Positions 51,884-60,340 of a DNA stretch of 64,000 nucleotides are shown here, one piece after another. The notes beneath the pieces were generated by a model. The model did not search any database, was not told the DNA's origin, and saw nothing but the letters and a program-made list of their open reading frames with translations. This DNA comes from Curtobacterium sp. MCBD17_013. Lineage in GTDB: Bacteria > Actinomycetota > Actinomycetes > Actinomycetales > Microbacteriaceae. Position 1 is the first letter of the stretch; each line of letters opens with the position of its first letter. Both the position numbers and the translations under genes were made by a program. The DNA is taken from NCBI RefSeq assembly GCF_003234565.1, contig NZ_QKTU01000011.1:33922-97921 (forward strand), in the 5' to 3' direction.

Positions 51884-52672
51884 ATGCCCGACCACGACCC
51901 GGCCGCGCACCGCGCCCTGACCGCCCGACTCCGCGCGGCCGGCAGCGTGTTCGCCGAGGACGAGGCCACGGTCATCCTCGACGAGGCGGACGGCGACGCG
52001 GTCCGGCTGCGGAGCCTGCTGCAACGGCGCCTCGCGGGCGAACCGCTCGAGGTCGTCGTCGGGTGGGCGTCGTTCTGCGGGCACCGGGTCCGGGTGGTGC
52101 CCGGCGTGTTCGTGCCCCGTCGGCGGACCGAGCTCGTCGTCGAGGAGGCCGCCCCGTTCCTCCAGGTCGGCGACAGCGTCGTGGACCTGTGCTGCGGCGT
52201 CGGCGCGATCAGCGTCGGCCTGATCGTGACGGTGGGGCTGCTGGACCTCGTCGCGGTGGACATCGACCCGGACGCGGTCGAGGTCGCGGCCGAGAACCTG
52301 GCCGGCCGTGCCGTGGCCGTCGTCGGCGACCTGTTCGAGCCGCTGCCGGACCGCCTCCGCGGCGCCGTCACGGTCGTGGCGGTGAACGCGCCCTACGTGC
52401 CGACGGACGCCATCGCGCTGATGCCGCCGGAGGCGCGTGAGCACGAGCGCCGCGTCGCGCTCGACGGCGGCGCCGACGGGCTGGACGTGCACCGGCGGAT
52501 CGCCGCGGGCGTCGGCGAGTGGCTCCGCCCCGGCGGCGCCGTCGTCATCGAGGTGAGCGAGGAACAGGCCGACGCATCCGCCGCGCTCTTCGCGGCCGCC
52601 GGCCTGGAGGCGCGGATCGCTCGAGACGAGGACCGTGACGCCACGGTCGTCGTCGCCGTCCGCCCCGCCTGA
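51884..52672 (+). CDS. Putative protein N5-glutamine methyltransferase (HemK/PrmC-like)
   Basis: A 262-residue class I methyltransferase. The SAM motif is VVDLCCGVGAISVG near residues 98-111; the catalytic NPPY motif appears as NAPYVPTD. The N-terminal helical domain includes RRLAGEPLEVVVGWASFCG, the PrmC-type hallmark. The second Pro of NPPY is replaced by Ala, as in a group of actinobacterial paralogs, so the peptide-release-factor role is less certain. It sits six bases after prs, so it is probably cotranscribed. Confidence 0.8.
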   Translation: MPDHDPAAHRALTARLRAAGSVFAEDEATVILDEADGDAVRLRSLLQRRLAGEPLEVVVGWASFCGHRVRVVPGVFVPRRRTELVVEEAAPFLQVGDSVVDLCCGVGAISVGLIVTVGLLDLVAVDIDPDAVEVAAENLAGRAVAVVGDLFEPLPDRLRGAVTVVAVNAPYVPTDAIALMPPEAREHERRVALDGGADGLDVHRRIAAGVGEWLRPGGAVVIEVSEEQADASAALFAAAGLEARIARDEDRDATVVVAVRPA

Positions 52673-52680
52673 CCGTCATT

Positions 52681-52746
52681 CCCGCGAGATCGCAGTCGAT
52701 GCCGTTCTCAGGGTGGCCTGAGCGGCAACGACTGCGATCTCGCGGG
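52681..52746. repeat. REP-like palindromic element, copy A
   Basis: A 66-base near-perfect hairpin: 18-bp perfect outer arms (52681-52698, 52729-52746), then one mismatch, a 5-bp inner stem, a 6-bp CTCAGG/CCTGAG stem and a GTGG tetraloop. It lies between the convergent methyltransferase and aldo/keto reductase genes, and shares the CGCGAGATCGCAGTCG core with the element at 53794. Confidence 0.85.
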
Positions 52747-52757
52747 ATGGGCCCGGG

Positions 52758-53738
52758 TCAGAAGAACGTCGGCTGCCGGCCCACGTAGTGCTCCTCGAGC
52801 GCCGCTGCCTCGTCGTCGGTCAGGTGGACGTCGAGGGCAGCCGCGGCGTCCTCGATGTGGTGCACCTTGGTGGCGCCGACGATGGGCGCGTCCACGACCG
52901 GGTTGCGCAGCACCCACGCGAGCGCGACCTGCGCCATGCTGACCCCGCGCTCGTCGGCGATCCGCGCCACCGCGTCGACGATGCCCTCGTCCGAGTCGAG
53001 TCGGACGGGGTTCCCCTTCGGGTCGCGTTCCGGCTCGTCACCGGCACGGGCGGTGTTCTGCTCGCTCCACGGGCGTGCCAGCTTGCCGGCCTGCAGGGGA
53101 CCCCACGGGATCGACCCGACGCCCTGGTCCGCGAGGAGCCCGAACATCTCGCGCTCCTCCTCGCGCTGCACGAGGCTGTACTGGTTCTGCATGGACACGA
53201 ATCGCGTCCACCCACCGAGGTCCGCTGCGGCCTGCAGCTTGGCGAACTGCCACGCCCACATGCTCGACGCACCGATGTAGCGCACCTTGCCCGCCTGGAT
53301 GACGTCGTGCAGGGCCTCCATCGTCTCCTCGACGGGGGTGTCCGGGTCGAACCGGTGGATCTGGTAGAGGTCGATCCAGTCGGTGCCGAGTCGCTGCAGC
53401 GACTTGTCGACCTGCTCCAGGATCGCCCGACGGCTCAGTCCGGACTCGCCGGGGCCCGGGCCCATCTCACCGAACACCTTCGTGGCCAGGACGACGTCCT
53501 CGCGGCGGGTGTACTCGCGGATCGCCGCGCCGGTGACCTCTTCCGAGCTGCCGCGCCCGTAGACGTTCGCGGTGTCCCAGAAGTCGATGCCGAGCTCCAC
53601 CGCCCTCCGGAAGATCGGCTCCGCCGCCGCGGCGTCGAGCGTCCAGGTCTGCTGCTCGTTGCCGTTGCCGAAGCTCATGCAACCGAGGGTGATGCGGCTG
53701 ACCCGCAGGCCGGTCGGTCCGAGGTGGGTGTACTCCAT
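52758..53738 (-). CDS. Aldo/keto reductase
   Basis: A 326-residue NADPH-dependent oxidoreductase of the AKR superfamily. The catalytic tetrad includes Asp and Tyr in DTANVYGRGSSEE, Lys in VVLATKV and His in DLYQIHRFD. The cofactor end is AWVLRNPVVDAPIVGAT. Similar to AKR proteins of the voltage-gated-channel beta-subunit type. The substrate is unknown. AGGAGA precedes the ATG at 53738. It is flanked by REP-like palindromes on both sides. Confidence 0.9.
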   Translation of the reverse strand: MEYTHLGPTGLRVSRITLGCMSFGNGNEQQTWTLDAAAAEPIFRRAVELGIDFWDTANVYGRGSSEEVTGAAIREYTRREDVVLATKVFGEMGPGPGESGLSRRAILEQVDKSLQRLGTDWIDLYQIHRFDPDTPVEETMEALHDVIQAGKVRYIGASSMWAWQFAKLQAAADLGGWTRFVSMQNQYSLVQREEEREMFGLLADQGVGSIPWGPLQAGKLARPWSEQNTARAGDEPERDPKGNPVRLDSDEGIVDAVARIADERGVSMAQVALAWVLRNPVVDAPIVGATKVHHIEDAAAALDVHLTDDEAAALEEHYVGRQPTFF

Positions 53739-53793
53739 GCGGTCGTCTCCTGACGTCGTCGTCGTGCTCCCCTGTGTACACGCCGCACCCCTC

Positions 53794-53855
53794 CGCGAGA
53801 TCGCAGTCGTCGCCGTTCTGCGGGCCTCCAGAGCGGCGACGACTGCGATCTCGCG
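53794..53855. repeat. REP-like palindromic element, copy B
   Basis: A perfect 22-bp inverted repeat (53794-53815, 53834-53855) with a TCTG/CAGA inner stem and 8-nt loop. Its outer arm shares CGCGAGATCGCAGTCG and the downstream GCCGTTCT with copy A. It lies in the 160-bp divergent gap before the alcohol dehydrogenase. Confidence 0.85.
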
Positions 53856-53900
53856 CAACGGGGCACGCCGCCCGCCCGTCGGGGCTGCGAGGATTGGCGC

Positions 53901-54932
53901 ATGCGCGCAGTCCGGTACGACGCCTTCGGTGCCCAGCCCTCCGTCGTCGAGGTCGACGCCCCCGCCTGTCCGCCCGACGGCGTGGTCGTCCGAGTGGCGG
54001 CGACGGGCGTGTGCCGCAGCGACTGGCACGCCTGGCGCGGACACGACGACTCGGTGCACCTGCCGCACGTCCCCGGGCACGAGTTCGCGGGCGTCGTGGC
54101 CCAGGTCGGTCCGGACGTCCACGAGCACCGCGTCGGTGACCGGGTGACGGCGCCGTTCGTGTTCGCCTGTGGCACGTGCGACGAGTGCCGCGCCGGGGCG
54201 ACGCAGGTGTGCACGCGTCAGGAGCAGCCTGGGTTCACGCTGCCCGGGTCGTTCGCCGAGCAGGTCGTGGTGCCGCACGCCGACCTCAACCTCGTGCCGC
54301 TGCCCGACGCGATCGGGTTCGTCGAGGCCGCGGGGCTCGGTTGCCGGTTCGGCACGGCCTACCACGCCGTCCACGCGCGCGGGCGGGTCCAGACAGGGGA
54401 GTGGGTCGCCGTGTACGGCTGCGGCGGGGTCGGGCTGTCCACGATCGTCGTCGCGCTCGCGGCGGGGGCCCAGGTGATCGCGGTCGACGTCGCTCCCGCG
54501 GCGCTCGAACGGGCCCAGGCGCTCGGCGCCGTGACCGTGCCGAGCGGGCCCGACGCCGTCGAGCGGGTGCGCGCGCTCGCCGGGGGCGGGGTCCACGTTT
54601 CCTTCGACGCGTTCGGCAGCCGGAGCACGTCGAACGCGGCGATCGAGAGCCTCCGCCCACGGGGGCGTCACGTCCAGGTCGGGCTGCTGCTCGGCGCCGA
54701 GGCCGAGCCCGCCGTCGCGATGGGCCGCGTCATCGCCCAGGAGCTCGAGCTGCTCGGGAGCCACGGGATCGCCGTCTCGGAGTACGCGGCCATGCTCGCC
54801 GCGATCGTGTCGGGGCACCTGCGGCCGGACACCACGGTCGGCCGGACCATCGGGTTCGAGGAGCTGCCCGCGGCGCTCACCGGACTCGACGGACCCGCCG
54901 CGGTGCCGGGGATGACCGTGGCGGTGCTCTGA
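53901..54932 (+). CDS. Zinc-dependent alcohol dehydrogenase
   Basis: A 343-residue medium-chain dehydrogenase. Catalytic zinc ligands fit VCRSDWHAW and GHEFAGVV; structural zinc Cys residues lie in CGTCDECRAGATQVC. The Rossmann segment is VYGCGGVGLSTIV. ATG 53901 follows GAGGAT by six bases. Substrate unknown. Confidence 0.88.
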   Translation: MRAVRYDAFGAQPSVVEVDAPACPPDGVVVRVAATGVCRSDWHAWRGHDDSVHLPHVPGHEFAGVVAQVGPDVHEHRVGDRVTAPFVFACGTCDECRAGATQVCTRQEQPGFTLPGSFAEQVVVPHADLNLVPLPDAIGFVEAAGLGCRFGTAYHAVHARGRVQTGEWVAVYGCGGVGLSTIVVALAAGAQVIAVDVAPAALERAQALGAVTVPSGPDAVERVRALAGGGVHVSFDAFGSRSTSNAAIESLRPRGRHVQVGLLLGAEAEPAVAMGRVIAQELELLGSHGIAVSEYAAMLAAIVSGHLRPDTTVGRTIGFEELPAALTGLDGPAAVPGMTVAVL

Positions 54933-54962
54933 CCCTGGCGGCCGGTGTCGTCGACACCCCGC

Positions 54963-56066
54963 TCACGCAGGCGCGTCGACGACGACGCCGCCAGCGGCGA
55001 CCGCCAGGTCGGCGCCGAACACCACGCCGGGCGTCGCAGCGCCCGGTCGGCCCTCGCCCTGGAGGAGCCGTGTCGCGACCTCGACGGCGGCTGCGGTCGT
55101 GAACACGGACGCGTCACCGAGCCGCAGCCAGCCCTCGCGCACGCGGCCGTCCGGCCACTCGACCCGTGCGTGGCCCCACGACGACGCCCGAGGGCGAGGT
55201 CGGTCCTCGAAGCGGATCGCGGACAGGCGCCCGACGACGAAGCGCCGCACGGGGGCGATCCGGAACAGGGCGGTCGCGAGCGGGAGGACGGCGCGCACCG
55301 CGGGGTTCGCGGGGGCGAGGGCCGAGGCCGCGACCACGTCGTCCGCGTCGCTCGCGAGCCAGGCCGCGAGCAGTTCACCGCTCGCGCCACTGCCGGTGCC
55401 GACCCGGTCCCCGTCCGGCGTCGTGATGGTCCGGTAGTCCGTGACGACCCGTCGCGTGCGGACGAGTCGACCGTCCTGGACCTGCGCTCCGCCGAAGGCC
55501 GCGACGTCGGCGATGGACTCCGCCAGGGCACTGCCGAGGGTCCCGGCTTCGGTCGCGACCGAGGCGATCGCGTCGACCCGGACGCGCCGCGGCCGGGGCT
55601 CGCCGTCGCACAGGCGCACGACGACGCTCTCGACCGCGACCACCCCGAACCCGGCGCCCGGCACGAGGACCTGTCCCGCGACTGCCGCGCGACGGTCCTG
55701 CCGCAGGACGTCGTCGACCGCGGCGTACTCGTTCGACAGGTCGAGGTAGTGCGTGCCGCGTGGGAGCGCCCGGACGACCGGGAGCGCGGTCCGCGTGAAG
55801 GGGCCCACGGTGTTGACGACGACCCCGGGTCGTTCCCGTCCGATCGCCGCGAGGAGGTCGCTGAACCCGCCGACGACCATCCGGGGACTGCGCGCGGCCG
55901 GGCCGTGTCGCTCGGAGGCGACGGCGGACAGGGCGTCCCGGACCTCCTCGAGCCGCGCTCGGTCGCGCGCTGCGAGCACCACGGGGACACCGCGGGCGTG
56001 GAGCTCCGCCGCGATCGCCCGTCCGGTGCGCCCCGTGGCCCCGAGGACCATGACCTCGTCGTGCAT
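54963..56066 (-). CDS. Saccharopine dehydrogenase-like NAD(P)-binding protein
   Basis: A 367-residue protein with an N-terminal GATGRTGRAIA Rossmann motif and a segment VVVNTVGPFTRTALPVVRA typical of the saccharopine-dehydrogenase-like / trans-acting enoyl-reductase group. A THYLDLSNE active-site-like segment follows. The role is uncertain. It is divergent from a TetR gene, with two palindromes between the two, so it is the likely repressed target. ATG 56066 with GGCGGAG upstream is preferred to a longer GTG start at 56102 inside the operator. Confidence 0.75.
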   Translation of the reverse strand: MHDEVMVLGATGRTGRAIAAELHARGVPVVLAARDRARLEEVRDALSAVASERHGPAARSPRMVVGGFSDLLAAIGRERPGVVVNTVGPFTRTALPVVRALPRGTHYLDLSNEYAAVDDVLRQDRRAAVAGQVLVPGAGFGVVAVESVVVRLCDGEPRPRRVRVDAIASVATEAGTLGSALAESIADVAAFGGAQVQDGRLVRTRRVVTDYRTITTPDGDRVGTGSGASGELLAAWLASDADDVVAASALAPANPAVRAVLPLATALFRIAPVRRFVVGRLSAIRFEDRPRPRASSWGHARVEWPDGRVREGWLRLGDASVFTTAAAVEVATRLLQGEGRPGAATPGVVFGADLAVAAGGVVVDAPA

Positions 56067-56097
56067 GTCGTGCTCCGCCCGTCCCGCGTGCCTCGAT

Positions 56098-56110
56098 GAC
56101 ACGTCGTGTC
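56098..56110. promoter_or_regulatory. TetR operator, copy 1
   Basis: A perfect palindrome GACACG-T-CGTGTC just upstream of the saccharopine-dehydrogenase-like gene, next to its TATCGT -10 element. Its centre is 30 bp from copy 2. Confidence 0.75.
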
Positions 56111-56127
56111 GTCACGATACACGTGAT

Positions 56128-56140
56128 GACACGCCGTGTC
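56128..56140. promoter_or_regulatory. TetR operator, copy 2
   Basis: The same palindrome with a central C instead of T. It is five bases upstream of the TAGGAT -10 element of the TetR gene, allowing autorepression while copy 1 blocks the divergent gene. Confidence 0.75.
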
Positions 56141-56157
56141 GTGAGTAGGATCGACGG

Positions 56158-56742
56158 GTGGCTCGATGGGATCCGGATGCACGAGCGCGCCTCGAGCAGG
56201 CCGCGCTCGAGCTGTTCCGTGAGCAGGGGTTCGCCGCGACCACCGTCCCGCAGATCACCGCGCGCGCCGGCCTCACCACCCGGACGTTCTTCCGGCACTT
56301 CGCCGACAAGCGCGAGGTCCTGTTCGGGTTCGAGGACCAGTTCCCCGCGGTGGTGGCCGAGCTGCTCGCCCAGGCGCCGCCGGACCTCGCGCCGATCGCC
56401 CTCATCGCAGCGGGGCTGGAGACCCTGGCCGAGACCCGGTTCCAACCCCTGCGCGAGTACCTGCTCACCCACCGTGCGGTGGTCCGGAGCGACGAGCGCC
56501 TGCGCGAACGCGAGCTGACGAAGCATGCGGCGCTCGCCCGGGCCGTCCGTGCCGGGTTCGTCGAGCGCGGCGAGGACGACCTGTCCGCCACGCTCGCCGC
56601 CGAGGTCAGCGGTGCCGTGTGGTGGGTGTCGCTCGACCGGTGGCTCGACGAGGACGGTGACCGCGCGTTGGTCGCGGTCGTCCGCGAGACCATGGCGCGG
56701 TTCCTCGCGATGACGGGCGGCGGCGACCTCAGCTCGCGGTGA
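56158..56742 (+). CDS. TetR-family transcriptional regulator
   Basis: A 194-residue repressor with an N-terminal helix-turn-helix near residues 9-55 (LEQAALELFREQGFAATTVPQ followed by TTRTFFRHFADKREVLF) and a helical C-terminal ligand domain. GTG 56158 is six bases after TAGGAT, giving a leaderless start. The two GACACGnCGTGTC sites upstream are its probable operators. The C-terminus overlaps the convergent molybdoenzyme gene by 14 bases. Confidence 0.9.
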   Translation: MARWDPDARARLEQAALELFREQGFAATTVPQITARAGLTTRTFFRHFADKREVLFGFEDQFPAVVAELLAQAPPDLAPIALIAAGLETLAETRFQPLREYLLTHRAVVRSDERLRERELTKHAALARAVRAGFVERGEDDLSATLAAEVSGAVWWVSLDRWLDEDGDRALVAVVRETMARFLAMTGGGDLSSR

Positions 56743-58501
56743 CGCCCACCGAGTGCCAGCCGCTCGCCCCGTTCGGTGCCGGCGCCCGCTCGACGCTCGT
56801 CTGCACCGTGCCGTCCGCGCTGATCGCCCGGACCGTCAGGGTGTGCGGCCCGTGCGTCGGCGTCCAGTCGCGGAGCACCCACTGCCGCCAAGTGTCCGCG
56901 GACACCGAGTCCGCGAGCTCGGCGTCGCGCCATGCTCCGTCGTCGACGCGGACCTGCACGCCCCGCACGCCGGTGTGCGGCTGCCACGCCACCCCGGCGA
57001 CCGCGACCCGCTCGCCCGCGCGCACCGTGCCTCCAGACCGTGGCGTGTCGATCCGCGACTCGAGCTTGACCGGCCCGTGCGCGCTCCACCCGCGGGGTGT
57101 CCAGTAGCCCTCGGCGTCGGCGAACCGCGTGACGGTGAGCTCGGTCACCCACTTCGTGGCGGACACGTAGCCGTACAGGCCGGGGACCACCATGCGGACC
57201 GGGAACCCGTGCTCGGCGGGCAGCGGCTCGCCGTTCATGCCGACCGCCAGGATCGCGTCCGTGCCGGCGTCCTGCAGCACGTCGAGGGGTGTGCCCGCGG
57301 TGAACCCGTCGACGCTCCGCGAGAGCACCATGTCCGCCGACGCGTGCGGGCCGGCCTCGGCGAGCAGGTGCCGGATCGGGTACCCGAGCCAGAGCGCGTT
57401 GCCGATGAGGTCGCCGCCGACCTCGTTCGAGACGCAGCTCATGGTGGCCATGTGCTCTTCGAGCGGCCGGGCGAGCAGGTCGGCGAACGAGATCTCGACG
57501 TCGTGGTCGACCATGCCGGTGATCCGGAGCTTCCAGGTGTCGGGATCGACCGACGGCACGCGCAGCGCGGTGTCGATCCGGTAGAACTCGGCGTTCGGGG
57601 TGACGTACGGCGTGATCCCGTGCACGCCGAGACTCGCGCCGGCCGGGACCGCGCGCTCGTGCACGGTCGGTGTCGGCAGGTGGACGGCGCGCTTGACGGC
57701 CGCTGCGGCGGAGCTCGCCGCGTCGACGACGCGCGCGCCGGCCCCGACGACGAGCGCGGTGACGCCGAGGGTCAGCGTCCACCCGAGGAACGCCCGGCGT
57801 TGCACCGCGGGGGAGCCCGTCATCGTGCTCGCTGCGGTCGGGGTCGCGTCCTGCTCGGCGGCGGCGTCCCACCGCCGGAACCGCTGCATGCCCAGGCGGA
57901 GCGTGACGACCGCCGCGAGGACCCCGACGACCGAGGGTGCACCGTCGAGGCTCCCGCTGCCGGAACGGGTCATCACCGCGACGAGTGCGATCACCCCGCC
58001 GATGGCGAACACGACGGTGCCGAACGGCGGACGACGACGCTCGAGGACGCCCGCCGCCGCGGTGATCAGGGCGAGGAGCACTGCCATGAGGACGAACAAC
58101 GCCGCCTTGTCGCCCGTGCCGAACAGCGTCACCATGAGGTCCTTCACCCACCGCGGCGCGAGGTCGATCGCGGCCGAGCCGACCGCGACGAGCGGACTGC
58201 CGGCACCGTTGAGCAGGAGCGCGACGATCTCGGCGACGGCGAGGAACACGATCCCGGCCACGAGCCCCACGGCCGCGGCGGCGATCGTCCGTGTGCGGTC
58301 GGGCAGGTGCGGCGGGCGGTCGACGGATTCCGCGGCAGGGGGCGCCGCGACGGCAGTACCGGGTGCGCGGCGGTCGGCACCGGGCGCGGGGCGGTCGGCA
58401 CCGGTTGCCGTGCGATCCGCACCGGGCGCGGGGCGGTCGGCACCGGGCGCCGGGCGGTGGTGTCGAGCGGCGTCGCGCTGGTCCGGGTCCTCGGTGCTCA
58501 C
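56729..58501 (-). CDS. Membrane-anchored sulfite-oxidase-type molybdopterin oxidoreductase
   Basis: A 590-residue protein. Residues 17-48 contain PAPGADR-like heptad repeats. Four to five membrane segments follow (residues about 65-240), including VGLVAGIVFLAVAEIVALLL, then the sulfite-oxidase fold: FYRIDTALRVPSVD and the Mo-cofactor segment MATMSCVSNEVGGDLIGNALW with the Cys ligand. A C-terminal Mo-co dimerisation-type domain ends with HTLTVRAISADG. The periplasmic module could oxidise or reduce a sulfur compound. GTG 58501 is six bases after TACGAT. Confidence 0.85.
   Translation of the reverse strand: MSTEDPDQRDAARHHRPAPGADRPAPGADRTATGADRPAPGADRRAPGTAVAAPPAAESVDRPPHLPDRTRTIAAAAVGLVAGIVFLAVAEIVALLLNGAGSPLVAVGSAAIDLAPRWVKDLMVTLFGTGDKAALFVLMAVLLALITAAAGVLERRRPPFGTVVFAIGGVIALVAVMTRSGSGSLDGAPSVVGVLAAVVTLRLGMQRFRRWDAAAEQDATPTAASTMTGSPAVQRRAFLGWTLTLGVTALVVGAGARVVDAASSAAAAVKRAVHLPTPTVHERAVPAGASLGVHGITPYVTPNAEFYRIDTALRVPSVDPDTWKLRITGMVDHDVEISFADLLARPLEEHMATMSCVSNEVGGDLIGNALWLGYPIRHLLAEAGPHASADMVLSRSVDGFTAGTPLDVLQDAGTDAILAVGMNGEPLPAEHGFPVRMVVPGLYGYVSATKWVTELTVTRFADAEGYWTPRGWSAHGPVKLESRIDTPRSGGTVRAGERVAVAGVAWQPHTGVRGVQVRVDDGAWRDAELADSVSADTWRQWVLRDWTPTHGPHTLTVRAISADGTVQTSVERAPAPNGASGWHSVGVTAS
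58358..58453 (-). repeat. 21-bp repeats encoding PAPGADR heptads
   Basis: Within the N-terminus of the molybdoenzyme gene, about four and a half units of 21 bp encode PAPGADR with variants (TATGADR). Flanking sequence is disordered-like. Length variation between strains would be expected. Confidence 0.75.
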
Positions 58502-58598
58502 GGGGCGATCGTAGGCGGGTCCTCTGGCGGTTCCCCGGGTCGCCGGACCCCCCGAACTCGGCGCTTCGCCGGGGACCGCTGCGTGCGAGGATCGGACG

Positions 58599-59267
58599 GT
58601 GACCACCCACCTCGGCCCGGACCGCCGCATCGCGCGCGGCGTCGACCGCTGGGCGATCGTGCGGTGGGGCGTCGTCGTGGTGTGGGTGGCGCTGCTCGTC
58701 GTGCGGGTGACGGTGGTGACCACGGATCCCGCCGCGGACCTCCGTGTGCTCGGGGTCGTGCAGTTCCTCGCGACGCTCGTGGGGGTGCTCATCGTGGCGC
58801 TCGGCGTCGGCATGTCATGGTCGAAGCGCGTCCGGACGACCGACGTGTCGCTCGGACGGGCGATCCGCAGCATCGACCCGACCGTGCGGCTCGTGCCAGC
58901 GGTGCCGACGAGCGAACTCCGCGACCTCGTCGGGCGCGCGCATCCCGAGGTCGCCCTCGGGCGCCACGTCGTCTGGGGGTTCGGCGCGACCGAGGCGTCC
59001 CTGTGGCAACTCGACGGCCGCCAGGCCCTGCGGGTGCTCGTGGTCCGGTGGACGCGGGTCGTGCACGTCGGTGTCGAGGACCTTCCCGACGGCTCCTCGT
59101 CCCCCCACCGTGCGGTCATCGCCATCCACTTCCACCGTCCGGACGGCACGCCCGCGGTCGCGACGTTCGCGGTGCGCCGCGCGCTCGGGTCGCTGCGGCT
59201 GCTCGGCCGTGGGCCGGCGCTCGACCGGCTCAGTGCCGACCTCGCCGCCGAGCGCGTCGTCCTGTAG
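58599..59267 (+). CDS. Membrane protein with two N-terminal spans and a C-terminal soluble domain
   Basis: A 222-residue protein of unrecognised family. Two hydrophobic segments (WGVVVVWVALLVVRVTVV and LGVVQFLATLVGVLIVALGVG) are followed by a soluble domain of about 145 residues with alternating strands (SLWQLDGRQALRVLVVRW). The start GTG 58599 follows GAGGAT by six bases. It is divergent from the molybdoenzyme gene, with 97 bp between them. Confidence 0.6.
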   Translation: MTTHLGPDRRIARGVDRWAIVRWGVVVVWVALLVVRVTVVTTDPAADLRVLGVVQFLATLVGVLIVALGVGMSWSKRVRTTDVSLGRAIRSIDPTVRLVPAVPTSELRDLVGRAHPEVALGRHVVWGFGATEASLWQLDGRQALRVLVVRWTRVVHVGVEDLPDGSSSPHRAVIAIHFHRPDGTPAVATFAVRRALGSLRLLGRGPALDRLSADLAAERVVL

Positions 59268-59284
59268 GCACGCCCGGCCGACCG

Positions 59285-59346
59285 CTGCTCGCGAGATCGC
59301 ACAACGCGCCGCTCACTGCTCGCGAGATCGCACAACGCGCCGCTCA
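59285..59346. repeat. Perfect tandem duplication of a 31-bp REP-like unit
   Basis: Two identical 31-bp units (59285-59315, 59316-59346), each containing CGCGAGATCGCA, the start of the arms in palindromes A and B. The element lies between the membrane-protein gene and the monooxygenase gene. Confidence 0.85.
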
Positions 59347-59489
59347 GCTCGTGACGTGAGCGACATGTCCTGCGCTCTCGCGCTCGCGCCGCGCCCCGCC
59401 ACGGCCGATCCCATTGCCTCTCGCCGCCGCGAGCGCGAGCCTCCGGACGCCCTGGGAGCGGCGCACCCACCGGTTCGTACTGTGGGCCC

Positions 59490-59807
59490 ATGACCGATCC
59501 GATCGTCGTCGTCGCGACCTTCCGTCCGAAGCCCGAGTCCGTCGCGGACCTGACCGCCGCCGTGCAGGAGTACGTGCCGGTCGCACAGCAGGACGAGGGC
59601 AACCTCCGCTACGCGCTGCACGAGGCCGGCGAGGGCGTCCTCGTGCTCATCGAGCAGTGGAGCGACCAGCAGGCCCTCGAGCAGCACGGCGCCGCGCCCG
59701 AGTTCACCGCCTTCACGCAGCGCGTGCAGCCGTTGCTCGCGAGTCCGCTCGAGGTCCGGGTCCTCCGCCCGGTGCCGCTCGGCGACGACGCCAAGGGCGC
59801 GCTGTGA
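59490..59807 (+). CDS. Antibiotic biosynthesis monooxygenase-domain protein
   Basis: A 105-residue ferredoxin-like alpha/beta-barrel ABM protein. VVVATFRPKPESV, the QDEGNLRYALHE strand and VLIEQWSDQQALEQH helix are characteristic. Family members are small dimeric quinone or polyketide monooxygenases or signal-related proteins. The ATG at 59490 follows TACTGT by six bases. Its stop overlaps the gluconokinase start (GTGA). Confidence 0.85.
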   Translation: MTDPIVVVATFRPKPESVADLTAAVQEYVPVAQQDEGNLRYALHEAGEGVLVLIEQWSDQQALEQHGAAPEFTAFTQRVQPLLASPLEVRVLRPVPLGDDAKGAL

Positions 59808-60316
59808 CCGGTCATCGCCCCGTCGTCGTCATGGGGGTGTCCGGTTCGGGCAAGACGACCATCGGCTCCGCCCTCGCGCGCCACTGGGAGGGCACCCAGT
59901 TCGTCGACGCCGACGACCTGCACCCCCAGGCGAACAAGGAGAAGATGCGGTCCGGGCATCCCCTGACCGACGAGGACCGCTGGCCGTGGCTCGACATCTG
60001 CGCGGCCCGCATCGCCGCGATCGAGGCCCAGGGGCAGCGCTGCGTCATGGCGAACTCCGCGCTGAAGCGGGTCTACCGGGACCGCCTCCGTTCGACGAAC
60101 CCCGACCTGTTCTTCGTGTTCCTCACCGGCGACGAGGACGTCATCGCCGAACGGCAGCGCCGTCGGCACCACGAGTACATGCCCGACTCGCTGCTCGGCT
60201 CGCAGCTCGCGACGCTCGAGCCGTTGCAGGCCGACGAGGCCGGGCTCGTCGTCCGGATCGACCAGACCCTCGAGTCCGTGATCCAGAGCATCGACAGCGC
60301 CCTCGTCACCCGCTGA
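59804..60316 (+). CDS. Gluconokinase
   Basis: A 170-residue P-loop kinase phosphorylating gluconate to 6-phosphogluconate. Walker A GVSGSGKTT is near residues 11-19, DADDLHPQANKEKMRSGHPLTD is the family substrate/metal segment, and the lid is RQRRRHHEYMPDSLLGSQLATLE. Length matches GntK enzymes. It is cotranslated with the ABM-domain gene. Confidence 0.92.
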   Translation: MTGHRPVVVMGVSGSGKTTIGSALARHWEGTQFVDADDLHPQANKEKMRSGHPLTDEDRWPWLDICAARIAAIEAQGQRCVMANSALKRVYRDRLRSTNPDLFFVFLTGDEDVIAERQRRRHHEYMPDSLLGSQLATLEPLQADEAGLVVRIDQTLESVIQSIDSALVTR

Positions 60317-60320
60317 CCGG

Positions 60321-60338
60321 CCAGCCGGAGCCGGCTGG
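60321..60338. terminator. Short perfect hairpin after gluconokinase
   Basis: CCAGCCGG-AG-CCGGCTGG begins five bases after the stop codon. It has only a two-base loop but should act with the repeats behind it to end transcription. Confidence 0.45.
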
Positions 60339-60340
60339 AG

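Noticed and set aside
52681..52746. Considered as an ordinary rho-independent terminator
   Set aside because: It lies between convergent genes and may terminate transcription, but the arm sequence recurs at 53794 in a divergent gap, so a repeat element is a better description.
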